DNA from: Clostridium estertheticum
Lineage (GTDB): Bacteria; Bacillota; Clostridia; Clostridiales; Clostridiaceae
Length of the DNA: 64,000 bases
NCBI RefSeq assembly: GCF_026650985.1
Contig: NZ_CP086239.1
Coordinates: 1,922,001 to 1,986,000 of the forward strand
Reading direction: 5' to 3'
Under the pieces are notes generated by a model, which ran no database searches, was not told the origin of the DNA, and was given only the letters and a program-made list of their open reading frames with translations. The first letter of the stretch is position 1. Each line of letters starts with the position of its first letter. This document shows, piece after piece, positions 53,827 to 64,000 of the stretch. A program made the translations under genes and the position numbers.

Positions 53827-53979
53827 TTCTTGGTACTCCCCTCTGAATGTATGGAAAGCTATCTTTCCATAACTAATATATCATTGAATTTTTCCAATGT
53901 CAAGTCTACTTTCCATAGATTTCAAAAAACTAGGCGTTAACTACTTTCATAAACTGATATTTTGTACGTCAAGAAAAAC

Positions 53980-54019
53980 ACAGCCCTATAAAAGTAATTA
54001 TTTTACTTTATAGGGCTGT
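53980..54019. terminator. Strong terminator
   Basis: ACAGCCCTATAAA pairs perfectly with TTTATAGGGCTGT. It separates the XRE unit from the truncated permease; no gene ends right next to it. Confidence 0.75.
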
Positions 54020-54077
54020 AATCACGTAGTTTTTTGTCTAATAAATTGCATTTGTTTTTTATTTTAAATCTATTTTT

Positions 54078-54260
54078 TTAATTTCCTAATTCTCTTATAT
54101 TATTTTTCATCTTTTCCAAATTTTCATTTGTTTTTAAATCTTTTATTGGATATGTGATAAGAGTTAAAATCCCTAAAATAATAATATTCGCTACAATTGC
54201 ACTTTTTATATATTTATTAAAGTTGAATTTTTCTAGTTCCACTTTAATTAATTTAATCAT
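54078..54260 (-). CDS. Short membrane protein, likely N-terminal part of an ABC-2 permease
   Basis: The 60 residues MIKLIKVELEKFNFNKYIKS, AIVANIIILGILTLITYPIK, DLKTNENLEKMKNNIRELGN look like the first cytoplasmic helix and first membrane span of lantibiotic-immunity or bacitracin-type ABC-2 permeases. The frame then stops, so it is a truncated gene or a stand-alone small protein. No ATPase is adjacent. Confidence 0.5.
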   Translation of the reverse strand: MIKLIKVELEKFNFNKYIKSAIVANIIILGILTLITYPIKDLKTNENLEKMKNNIRELGN

Positions 54261-54373
54261 TTCATAGCCCCTTTATTAATTATTTGATTCTATTAATTAA
54301 ATGATTATTTAAAATAAATGTCCTTATGTAAAGGTATCCCCTTGCGTAGAGTTGAAAAAAGCTATAATATTTA

Positions 54374-54850
54374 TTAGTAATATCTATACATTTTAGGAAC
54401 TTCACTTCCACTCATATATTCATGGTTATCTTCTATATATAAATTATCATTAGTTCCTGTAACTGTAAACACAACAGAACTATTCAGTGCACCTGTTACT
54501 AACTTTCCATCAGCATCAAACATCTTAAAATCATAAACCATATATACAAATATCTTTCCATTAATTTTATGTTGATTAATTTCAGTTGACTTGAAAGAAA
54601 TTTTAATAGGTTTCTTACACTGGTACAGTTCACACATAATATAACCATTTGTATCTTTATAAACATCCTTAGACATATGTTTTGCCATCTCAGAATCATA
54701 TTTTGAACTTGTATAAGCTTTATTTACTAAATCATTTATATTAATATATTTGTTAGGTCTATAACTAACATATTTATAACCTAAACATGTTGCAATTATT
54801 ATTGCAATTATTAAATAGTGTTTTTTATTATATATTCTATTTTTATACAT
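54374..54850 (-). CDS. Membrane-anchored hypothetical protein, paralogue of 54925-55287
   Basis: A 158-residue protein. One N-terminal membrane anchor (HYLIIAIIIATCLGYKY) is followed by an extracellular domain with LVNKAYTSSKYDSEMAKHMS, KDVYKD, then beta strands (KIFVYMVYDFKMFDADGKLV, SSVVFTVTGTNDNLYIED). The segment V-x-x-A-F/Y-x(8-12)-KHMSxxV is shared with the next gene upstream, showing duplication. The layout resembles NTF2-like anchored domains, but no family is certain. Confidence 0.65.
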   Translation of the reverse strand: MYKNRIYNKKHYLIIAIIIATCLGYKYVSYRPNKYININDLVNKAYTSSKYDSEMAKHMSKDVYKDTNGYIMCELYQCKKPIKISFKSTEINQHKINGKIFVYMVYDFKMFDADGKLVTGALNSSVVFTVTGTNDNLYIEDNHEYMSGSEVPKMYRYY

Positions 54851-54924
54851 TTGATTTCACCTCCAAACCATTTAAGTTTGAATAGTATACAATATTATTA
54901 TCAATACAAAGTTTATTTTAAAAT

Positions 54925-55287
54925 TTATACAGATTCCTCTTTTTCTGTAATGTACCATTCACCTTTTATATTTTCAATAGTAAATGTAATTGGTATATTT
55001 GATGAACCCCCTAAAAGATTGTTTTGTAAATCCATTACTTTAACTGGATAAGCATTATATATATTTGTTCTTTCAAATACTTGTTGTGACATATGTTTAG
55101 GCAATTCATTAGTGTATCCTTTATTAGTCAAAAATGCTTCTTTTACTAAATTGTAAGTATCTGGTTGTGAAAACCATCCAGGCATAATCTTAGTATATGA
55201 ATAAGTACTCATAATGCCTAGGCATAGTACAATTCCTATACTTAGTATTATATTTTTTTTAATATATTGCTTCATTTTATTAAACAT
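54925..55287 (-). CDS. Membrane-anchored hypothetical protein, paralogue of 54374-54850
   Basis: A 120-residue protein with an N-terminal membrane segment (NIILSIGIVLCLGIMSTYSY), then LVKEAFLTNKGYTNELPKHM SQQVFER and a C-terminal strand pair (NIPITFTIENIKGEWYITEK). The order of elements follows the 54374 gene but the protein is shorter, lacking the middle insertion. The ribosome binding site AAAAGGGGTG precedes the ATG. Probably one two-gene operon. Function unknown. Confidence 0.65.
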   Translation of the reverse strand: MFNKMKQYIKKNIILSIGIVLCLGIMSTYSYTKIMPGWFSQPDTYNLVKEAFLTNKGYTNELPKHMSQQVFERTNIYNAYPVKVMDLQNNLLGGSSNIPITFTIENIKGEWYITEKEESV

Positions 55288-55697
55288 ATATACACCCCTT
55301 TTTTATTCCAACCCTTCTTTGTAAACTTCATGATTTTCTACAATTTTGACTAATCATAGGGAAGGAATATACGTTCACTACAATTACATTCATTTCAATT
55401 TTTCCTCCAATTTCTTACTAACACTATATATTTAACTATAACACAATTACCATAAATTAAGAATATTTTTACCATATATAGGATTGAATTGGCTTTTAAT
55501 GTTCCAAAAATGATTGTTTTTACTTTCTCCATTGCATTGTATTTCATTGCATTTTTTGGTAATATGATACTAATAGATTAGCACAAAAATATATCACTTA
55601 AGGAGAGTTAACCGTCATTCAGTATTGCGTAACTTGATGGCTATGTGGTGTCACCCCCCTATATATAATAGAATAATAAAAGGAGTTGATTTTAACA
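55288..55697. other. Gene-free stretch with a promoter block
   Basis: It contains the repeat motif at 55531 and TAATATGATACT as a possible -10 region, then TTAAGGAGAG and AAAAGGAGTTG. No coding region is supported. Confidence 0.5.
55531..55555 (+). promoter_or_regulatory. ATTGCATTTT-type repeats before the flavin reductase pair
   Basis: ATTGCATTGTATTTCATTGC followed by ATTTTTTGG is a degenerate form of the doubled motif at 32029 and 36651. It also has the upstream AAAAATGATTGTT counterpart of AAAAATGACTGTT. It lies about 145 bases ahead of the 55698 start. Confidence 0.4.
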
Positions 55698-56234
55698 ATG
55701 AAAGCTATACTTATTTGTGATAGTGATATTAAAACTGAAAATAGTGACTCTTTACAGATATCATTGATGCAACTATTTTTACAAAGAAATATTGAAATAG
55801 AATTGTTTGAGATTAATAGGGATAACGTAAAAAACTGCATAGGATGTTTCGGATGTTGGATAAAAACCCCAGGGGAATGTGTTATTGATGATTCATTAAA
55901 TAGCATTAATAAAGCATATGTTAATTCAGATTTAGCTATTTATCTTACTCCAGTAGTTTTTGGACAATACAGCTCTAATATAAAGAATGTTATAGATAGA
56001 TTTATTCCAACTGTTTTACCTTTCTTTGAAAAAAAGAATGGTACCACAGCTCATCCTAAAAGATATGAGAAATACCCAAAGCAAATATTGATAGGGTATA
56101 GTGATGACTTAACAAAAGAAGAAAAAGACACATTTATTACTTTAACCAGTGGTAAGTATACTAAAAGCTTTGATAAAGTTTTACTATCTGTTTCAGATAA
56201 AGATAATGAAAATATTATTAATCAGATATTGTAG
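55698..56234 (+). CDS. Flavodoxin-like NAD(P)H-dependent FMN reductase
   Basis: The ATG at 55698 (MKAILICDSDIKTENSDSLQ) was chosen over a TTG 12 bases upstream that touches the AGGAG site. The 178-residue protein has a flavodoxin-like fold with the NCIGCFGCWIKTPGECVIDD motif (CxxCxxCW) and YLTPVVFGQYSSNIKNVIDR, as in the iron-sulfur-flavoprotein/NAD(P)H reductase family of anaerobes. It could reduce quinones, metals or oxygen species. It forms an operon with the next gene (18-base gap). Confidence 0.85.
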   Translation: MKAILICDSDIKTENSDSLQISLMQLFLQRNIEIELFEINRDNVKNCIGCFGCWIKTPGECVIDDSLNSINKAYVNSDLAIYLTPVVFGQYSSNIKNVIDRFIPTVLPFFEKKNGTTAHPKRYEKYPKQILIGYSDDLTKEEKDTFITLTSGKYTKSFDKVLLSVSDKDNENIINQIL

Positions 56235-56252
56235 AAGGAGGTATTTATTATT

Positions 56253-56924
56253 ATGAAAAATATTTGTTTTATTAATGGAAGTCCCAAAGGAAAAGGATCA
56301 AATTCACTCCTTTTTCTTAACAGACTGGATGAAGATATGAATGAAAACAATTATAATAGATTTTATATTCATGTTACCTCAAGTATTCATTCTGGCAAAA
56401 TTGAAGAGGATTTTAAAACAATGTCCCATGCAGATGTCATCGTTTTTGCCTTCCCTCTATATGTTTTTTCTCTGCCTGGTGTATTAATGAGATTTTTAGA
56501 AGATTATTATATATACTTGAAAAACAATAATAAATCACCTGAAAATGTACGAGTATACGCCATTGTAAATTGCGGGTTTCCCGAACCTACAATAAATGAT
56601 GAAGCTATTCGAGTGTTAAAAAATTTTTGTGTTAGATTGAATTTAAATTGGAGATTTGCTGTTTCGATAGGCATGGGAGAGGTAGTAGGCTCAACAAAAG
56701 ACATAAAGTTCATGCAAAGGCTATGCTCAAAAATATACTCTTCACTCTACGAAATTAATAAGGACATTGAAAACAACATTGAGACACTTGTTGAAAATAA
56801 ATATGTAGCACCAAACTTTCCGATATTTTTATTCGGAGAAATCGGAAAATTAAATTGGATAAATACTGCAAAAAAAAATGGGCTATCTAAGAATGACTTG
56901 TATAAAAAGCCTTACATGACTTAA
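56253..56924 (+). CDS. NAD(P)H-dependent FMN reductase-like protein
   Basis: A 223-residue protein. The flavin phosphate-binding loop is FINGSPKGKGSNSLLFLNRL, followed by DVIVFAFPLYVFSLPGVLMR and AIVNCGFPEP. It is related in fold to its upstream neighbour but lacks the Cys-rich motif. The AGAAGGAGGT ribosome binding site is strong. A hairpin at 56942 ends the operon. It may act as partner or second oxidoreductase; substrate unknown. Confidence 0.85.
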   Translation: MKNICFINGSPKGKGSNSLLFLNRLDEDMNENNYNRFYIHVTSSIHSGKIEEDFKTMSHADVIVFAFPLYVFSLPGVLMRFLEDYYIYLKNNNKSPENVRVYAIVNCGFPEPTINDEAIRVLKNFCVRLNLNWRFAVSIGMGEVVGSTKDIKFMQRLCSKIYSSLYEINKDIENNIETLVENKYVAPNFPIFLFGEIGKLNWINTAKKNGLSKNDLYKKPYMT

Positions 56925-56941
56925 ATGTTTCATTAAGTATG

Positions 56942-56980
56942 AGGGTTAACAACTTTTGAAATATTAGAACTGTTAACCCT
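56942..56980. terminator. Shared terminator between reductase operon and katG
   Basis: AGGGTTAACA pairs perfectly with TGTTAACCCT around a 19-base loop, between two convergent genes. It is followed by only a weak T run on either side. Confidence 0.6.
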
Positions 56981-57042
56981 TTCCAACTACATAGTTATAA
57001 ATGATTTAGTTGCTCCTATATAAACTAATAAACAAAAGTAAC

Positions 57043-59573
<2,531 letters not shown>

Positions 59574-60449
59574 TCACTCTATAAAGCCTTTTTGTTGCAA
59601 CAATTCTTTAGTGTCATTCCACAATTTATTTTGCATAGTGCTATCCCCACCAGGATACACAGGAACAATAGGCTTGCCAGTTCCAGCACTAAAATAGCCC
59701 CCCGTCACCCCCTGATATTGCGGCTCTATGGCCAAACGAATAATAATATCGGCCCCTTTATTTGGATCTCCAATATGCAAAAATTTCAATGTACGTTCAA
59801 GTACGGAAGCAAACCAAAGCTCACGTCCAAGACCCGTCACATTAAATCCCGGATCGAGTGCATTAACAGTGACTCCTTTTCCTTTGAATCGGCGTGACAG
59901 TTCCCCAGTAAACATAATATTAAGCAACTTAGTTTTTCCATAAAGCGAAGATGACTCTTTAGAAGTAAATGTATTAGTATTTGTCAAATCATCTGGCAAC
60001 TTAAGTTCACCATGTTTTCTAGATGCTTCCGAAGCAACGTTGACGACTCTAGCATTTCCTGACTTTATTAAAGATTGCTTTAAGGTATGGGTTAATACCC
60101 ATGGGGCCAAATAATTGACCGCTATCATTTCTGAAAACCCCTCGGAGGTTATTCGCTGCTCAAATGCGTGCAGTCCTGCATTATTCACAAGCATATCAAT
60201 ATTGGAATATGAGGCTTTAATCTCATTTCCGATCCTTTTGACATCTTCCATCAATGACAGATTTCCGAAAAAGAAGTCTATTTCTGTTTTTGGTGCAATA
60301 TTTTTTATCATCTCTTTAGTCTCTTCTGCTTTACTTCTGCTCCTGGCAGTCAATACAAGATGAGTACCTCGTTTTGCTAATTCAATCGCAACGAGTTGTC
60401 CAAGCCCGTTGGTGGCACCAGTGATTACCGCAATTGGTTGAGTAGTCAT
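59574..60449 (-). CDS. Short-chain dehydrogenase/reductase
   Basis: A 291-residue protein of the retinol-dehydrogenase-like SDR group. It has the nucleotide-binding ITGATNGLGQLVAIELAKRG, LVNNAG, the catalytic Ser region VNVASEASRKHG and the catalytic YGKTK. ALDPGFNVTG follows. The long spacer between Ser and Tyr is typical of this group. It is divergent from a MarR-family gene, with two palindromes in between, so it is very likely MarR-controlled. Substrate unknown; a carbonyl or quinone-type toxic compound would fit. Confidence 0.9.
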   Translation of the reverse strand: MTTQPIAVITGATNGLGQLVAIELAKRGTHLVLTARSRSKAEETKEMIKNIAPKTEIDFFFGNLSLMEDVKRIGNEIKASYSNIDMLVNNAGLHAFEQRITSEGFSEMIAVNYLAPWVLTHTLKQSLIKSGNARVVNVASEASRKHGELKLPDDLTNTNTFTSKESSSLYGKTKLLNIMFTGELSRRFKGKGVTVNALDPGFNVTGLGRELWFASVLERTLKFLHIGDPNKGADIIIRLAIEPQYQGVTGGYFSAGTGKPIVPVYPGGDSTMQNKLWNDTKELLQQKGFIE

Positions 60450-60570
60450 AATAATCCTCCTTAATATTTGTATAATAAATTATCATTTCATATAGTATGT
60501 GCATACACTACATTGTTAAATGATATAATGCGTCAGATTTACTTGACACGTAATAAATAAGCAATTATAC

Positions 60571-60612
60571 TTGATATATATCAATCATAATTATTTAATT
60601 GATATATGTCAA
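60571..60612. promoter_or_regulatory. Two MarR-type operators
   Basis: TTGATATATATCAA (60571-60584, perfect palindrome) and TTGATATATGTCAA (60599-60612, one mismatch) lie 28 bp apart centre to centre, between the divergent SDR and MarR genes. The second sits 42 bases before the MarR start. A related half-site, TTGACACGTAA, lies at about 60543. Confidence 0.7.
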
Positions 60613-60654
60613 GCATTATGTAATATGAGCTAAAATATTAAATTGAGGTGTACT

Positions 60655-61104
60655 ATGGACACTAATACTAAGAGAACACAATTGGAATTGAAACTTGGTG
60701 AACAATTAAATGCACTTATAAGTGCCTCACATGCGCTCAATGTCAGAACTGCAGCACGCTTCGATTCAACATTACAGCCTGCAGCTTTTCTGCTTGTCCG
60801 TTGGCTTTTCTCATTTGGCCCAACAAGCGCCACAGTTTTAGCAGAATCAACAGCTATGGATCGTAGCTCTGTAAGCCGCCTTGTCAATCAACTCAAGAGC
60901 TTGGGTTATGTGAAAAGTGAAGCATCTCCTGATGATGGAAGAGGAATACTACTATCTTTAACTGAACTTGGACGACAAAAGACACTAGATGCTTTAAAAG
61001 AAAAAGAATCCCTATTATATGAACGTATTTCAAAATGGGATGATTACCAACTTGAAAAATTTACTGAAATGCTCAAAGATTTTAATAAATACGATTGCAA
61101 ATAA
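60655..61104 (+). CDS. MarR-family transcription regulator
   Basis: The ATG at 60655 (MDTNTKRTQLELKLGEQLNA) follows GAGGTG; a TTG 12 bases upstream overlaps that site and is rejected. The 149-residue protein has the winged helix-turn-helix: SATVLAESTAMDRSSVSRLV, NQLKSLGYVKSEASPDDGRG and LLSLTELGRQ, flanked by dimerisation helices. It probably represses the divergent SDR gene and itself through the palindromes at 60571-60612 and releases DNA on binding a small molecule. Terminator at 61132. Confidence 0.93.
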   Translation: MDTNTKRTQLELKLGEQLNALISASHALNVRTAARFDSTLQPAAFLLVRWLFSFGPTSATVLAESTAMDRSSVSRLVNQLKSLGYVKSEASPDDGRGILLSLTELGRQKTLDALKEKESLLYERISKWDDYQLEKFTEMLKDFNKYDCK

Positions 61105-61131
61105 CATCGTGTACATCCGACATGTAAAAAT

Positions 61132-61168
61132 AGGCCACATACTGGAATTAGTATCCATTATGTGGCCT
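61132..61168 (+). terminator. Terminator after the MarR gene
   Basis: AGGCCACATA pairs perfectly with TATGTGGCCT around a 17-base loop and is followed by TTGCTTG. Confidence 0.75.
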
Positions 61169-61315
61169 TTGCTTGTTTCGATTCATAACAGCTTTAATAT
61201 TAATTCTTTTTAAAATAAAGGAAAATATTGTACCAGCTATAATTGAAAATAAACAGCCTAGAAGCATTAATTTACATATCGAATGAGGTTATTTGAGACA
61301 ACACGGAAAAGGTTA

Positions 61316-62179
61316 TTACTTACGAATGGGAAGAATGTATGATTTATAACTATCACCAGAGGAAGTGGTTTTACTAGTTCTCTTGTTACCATAAATCCAA
61401 AAAGTATATCCGCTAACAGGCAAGTCCTCATTATTAAGCTTATTAAGTCCCTTATCCGAAATTAAAAAGTTATTAGAATCTTGTGCGTTCCAACTTGTGT
61501 AATCTCCACTGCACCTAATTGAATAGAGTGGATATTCCACCTTAGGCTTTAATTGCTTTAAATCTAAGGAATCCAGAGCGTAAAAAAATTGTTCCTCAGT
61601 GATTAATCTATTATACTGTACCCATTCACTAACTTTAGTTGTATTTATAATATACTGATTTTTATTAGATGAAAAATTTACATTATATAAAACAATACCT
61701 TTATTATCATTAGTTAGGAACTTATATCTTAATTCCTTTATTGCTCCTGACTTCTCAAAGCTGGCAACAAAATCTTCTATCTTTGTATATTCACTAATAC
61801 CTAGCTTTTGCTTTATTGCATTATGATCTCTATTTAAATTAATTGTAAATATATTATTACTAGAGGCATTTACTATTCTTTGTCTTTCGAAATAAGATTT
61901 TTGAATAACAGGAATTAATAACCCACAAATAAATACAAACAAGCCTAAAGATACCAACGCTTTTTTAACAGGTTTATTAATCTTCGGTCTAAAAAACACC
62001 AAATAAGCAATAAATCCGGCTGGTAATGCAATTTTGTTAAAGTTAAACCTAAAACTACCTAATAAGTAATAACCAATTAATTTGAGAAGGAGAAACTCTT
62101 CATTATCAGTTTTGTATTTCCTATAAATAAAAATAAAAGCAATTAATACTGGTAAAGTCAATAATGCTTGTATTAACAC
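61316..62179 (-). CDS. Hypothetical membrane-anchored protein
   Basis: A 287-residue protein. Two to four hydrophobic segments lie in the first 95 residues (ALLTLPVLIAFIFIYRKY; LPAGFIAYLVFF; VSLGLFVFICGLLIPVI), followed by a soluble domain (about 100-287) with mixed helices and strands and several Trp/Tyr (WVQYNRLITEEQFFYALDSL; SGDYTSWNAQDSNNFLISDK). No known motif. The next gene on the same strand (62365) is also a small membrane protein, so they may be related in role. Confidence 0.6.
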   Translation of the reverse strand: MLIQALLTLPVLIAFIFIYRKYKTDNEEFLLLKLIGYYLLGSFRFNFNKIALPAGFIAYLVFFRPKINKPVKKALVSLGLFVFICGLLIPVIQKSYFERQRIVNASSNNIFTINLNRDHNAIKQKLGISEYTKIEDFVASFEKSGAIKELRYKFLTNDNKGIVLYNVNFSSNKNQYIINTTKVSEWVQYNRLITEEQFFYALDSLDLKQLKPKVEYPLYSIRCSGDYTSWNAQDSNNFLISDKGLNKLNNEDLPVSGYTFWIYGNKRTSKTTSSGDSYKSYILPIRK

Positions 62180-62364
62180 TTGTCCTTACCCCCCATTTTA
62201 AATAATATTTTTAAGTACCTGTATAGATTACGTCACAACAAAATAGGAGTATGACATAAAATATTTGTTTAATTATGCCATAAATTCTAAAATGGAGTAT
62301 ATTTACAAAGATTAAATAATGACCAATAACCTCAATATAAATATAAGTACCCTAGTCGCTAAAA

Positions 62365-62763
62365 CTATTTGGTTTTTTGGCATCTCACAACAAATTTACT
62401 AGAAGGTAAATAATAAAGTTTATATCTGCTTTTTTCTATAGGCTTAAATTTCCAAGGATTATATTGATATTCTTTACCATCTAAAATAAATGAATTAGGC
62501 CATCCAGTCATATACGTTTTTTGTACCGTCCCCTCATATACTAACAACTTTTCATTCAAAGCATACTTTATATCCTTAATTTGGGGTAACGTAATATTAT
62601 AAAAAAGTGAACCGACTACCGGTACTAATATAATTATCAATATTAGATAAAATTTTTTTCTCTCCTTTCGAAATAATTTTAAAACTGTTACTACCTTATA
62701 AATACAAAAAAATTCAAAAATCATTTCTACAAATACAGTTCCATAAAAATAGTTCATTACCAT
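62365..62763 (-). CDS. Hypothetical small membrane protein
   Basis: A 132-residue protein with two membrane segments (about residues 4-28 and 38-58: FYLILIIILVPVVGSLFYNI). A short outer domain follows (LLVYEGTVQKTYMTGWPNSF, ILDGKEYQYNPWKFKPIEKS), resembling a small beta-barrel. The ribosome binding site AAAGGTGG is good. No family recognised. Confidence 0.6.
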   Translation of the reverse strand: MVMNYFYGTVFVEMIFEFFCIYKVVTVLKLFRKERKKFYLILIIILVPVVGSLFYNITLPQIKDIKYALNEKLLVYEGTVQKTYMTGWPNSFILDGKEYQYNPWKFKPIEKSRYKLYYLPSSKFVVRCQKTK

Positions 62764-63132
62764 ATACCACCTTTTGATTTTAAAAATGCATAATAATTTT
62801 CACTATGTATTTTTTCTACAATTAAGACTAATCACACTATAATTGTCATGAATAACTAATAGTCCAACAATTAAAGATCTTGTCCTCATAGCAAATTTAG
62901 TAGACTAAGACTTCTAATTGATAACTATATGTACTATTTTAGAAATAGAACGAGGAACTTTTAATATTATTTCGTTTTTTTTATGCGATTATGGTATAAA
63001 ATATCTATTGAATGTTTATTATTTAGGATATACCAGTTCTGCAATTTTGTTTTGAGCTAATGAGCCTTCAATAATTCCATAATGCTCTCCATTAATTTCA
63101 TAAATGTTATTATTGTTGGTCTTTTTACATTG
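62764..63132. other. Gene-free stretch
   Basis: AT-rich sequence with a few short broken frames (for example around 63020-63120). Nothing identifiable. Confidence 0.4.
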
Positions 63133-63372
63133 TTATAAACAATATACACTATCTTGCCAGCCGTTACTAATTCGATGTTTCTTTTCCATTTTTATAACAT
63201 CATGATTTGTTAATTTCACAAATCCACTTATTCTCTGCTTATCTTTAATAATAACAGTATTTTTTATATTACGACTATCAATAAGGACTATTTTTGTAAT
63301 ACTATCTTCCTTCAAGCTGATAACTTCAAAAATATCTTTTTCTCTATAATGGTATTTTTCATAAAGCTCAAA
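63133..63372 (-). pseudogene. Short open stretch, probable C-terminal remnant
   Basis: The frame is open from just after a stop at 63373 and encodes FELYEKYHYREKDIFEVISL, KEDSITKIVLIDSRNIKNTV, IKDKQRISGFVKLTNHDV and an end in WQDSVYCL. The only internal Met-start (63315) lacks a ribosome binding site. The family was not identified. Confidence 0.4.
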
Positions 63373-63438
63373 TTATGTGCCGAAAAAAAGTTATGCTATT
63401 TGGTTCTTTGGAATTTGAAAAAACAGCAATTAATCCTA

Positions 63439-64000
63439 CTACCCCACTGCTTCTAAATGTGAATGGTCATTGAAACTTTGAAGATAGTAATTATTTGCTT
63501 TATTATCATACTTTATTATACTTATACTGCAATTTTCCAGAGGCTCACCTAAGAAGAACCTTTTGTGTTGTCCAATACCTAAGAATCCGCAGATTAGAAC
63601 CCCAATTATTCCTCCATGAAGCACCACCGCCACATTCTTTAAACCACAATTAATTATTTCATTAACAATTATCTGAGTTCTCTTCCAGACATCTTCACCA
63701 CACTCTCCTTTGGGATAAGGTAAGTCGCTTGTATGTTTTGAGAATTCTTTAAAGAAGTTAGGATAATTATCTTGTATAAATTTTAAGCCTTTATCATTAT
63801 ATTCACCCATGTCGATTTCTCTCAATTCATGATTAACTATTAAGTCTACTTTTAAATATTTATTAATAGTTTCTGATGTTTGAATTGCTCTGACCATATC
63901 ACTTGAATATATTCTTTCAATATTATATATTTTTAGTCTCTTACCAAGTAAATTAGCCTGTTCAAAACCTATTTTTGTTAATTCCATAGTTGCACAATTT
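63439..64000 (-). CDS. Histidine phosphatase (phosphoglycerate mutase-like), 5' end outside window
   Basis: The frame continues past the right edge (NCAT before MELTKIG), so the N-terminal RHGET motif is not visible. Visible conserved parts are LTKIGFEQANLLGKRL, IYSSDMVRAIQTSE (second active-site Arg), HELREIDMGEYNDKG (catalytic acid region) and VAVVLHGGIIGVLI (second catalytic His). This places it in the cofactor-dependent phosphatase/mutase superfamily, of the small CobC/GpmB-like type. Substrate unknown. Confidence 0.85.
   Translation of the reverse strand, partial: NCATMELTKIGFEQANLLGKRLKIYNIERIYSSDMVRAIQTSETINKYLKVDLIVNHELREIDMGEYNDKGLKFIQDNYPNFFKEFSKHTSDLPYPKGECGEDVWKRTQIIVNEIINCGLKNVAVVLHGGIIGVLICGFLGIGQHKRFFLGEPLENCSISIIKYDNKANNYYLQSFNDHSHLEAVG

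Overview
The window reads as a low-GC, Clostridium-type chromosome. The strongest taxonomic clue is a complete solvent operon on the minus strand (10217 down to 6605) in the order ald-ctfA-ctfB-adc. That is the gene order of the C. beijerinckii group; C. acetobutylicum uses adhE-ctfA-ctfB with a separate adc. With the pectin- and hemicellulose-degrading genes that follow, this points to a plant-associated, pectinolytic, solventogenic Clostridium (C. puniceum-like is my inference, not proven). No rRNA, tRNA or CRISPR array was seen.

Layout. 1-6.5 kb: the first copy of a secreted repeat protein (cut by the window edge), a MerR and an AraC regulator that both end in GyrI-like ligand domains, gene remnants, and two small membrane proteins. 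6.6-10.2 kb: the sol operon. 10.3-41.2 kb: a repeat-rich island of plant cell-wall enzymes. It holds a PL4 rhamnogalacturonan lyase, two PL9 and one PL1 pectate lyases, an expansin followed by a GH12 glucanase, and broken GH10 xylanase and GH16 glucanase genes. Mixed in are three copies of a secreted calpain-like cysteine peptidase, a soluble PocR-type chemoreceptor, an orphan AgrB, a second Spo0A-like regulator plus truncated relatives, a LytTR regulator, two nested IS1182-type elements, a degenerate transposase and many gene fragments. 41.2-44.2 kb: the second copy of the repeat protein and a leucine-rich-repeat lipoprotein. 44.7-49.8 kb: a visibly GC-richer block with a two-component system and an FtsX-type ABC transporter, probably acquired. 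50-64 kb: a SecA2-like ATPase, small HTH/membrane pairs, two flavodoxin-like reductases, a catalase-peroxidase (katG), an SDR/MarR divergent pair, and hypothetical genes.

How the parts fit. The enzymes together would loosen and depolymerise pectin, xyloglucan, xylan and beta-glucan, and the sol operon would turn the resulting fermentation acids into acetone and aldehyde/alcohol. KatG and the flavin reductases could help against a plant oxidative burst. Several secreted-protein genes share one duplicated upstream cassette: a dead serine-recombinase tail, a terminator, a promoter block with ATTGTATTTT direct repeats, the same ribosome binding site and closely related signal peptides, but different cargo. 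A similar repeat motif lies upstream of the sol operon.

Most unusual items: (i) two hairpins at 20457-20544 whose loops are perfectly complementary over 11 bases, just upstream of a small membrane-protein gene; (ii) the cassette duplication with swapped cargo; (iii) the extra Spo0A-like gene and its truncated siblings beside peptidase copies; (iv) the three-copy calpain-like peptidase family. All function statements come from reading the sequence and from family knowledge; no database search was run.
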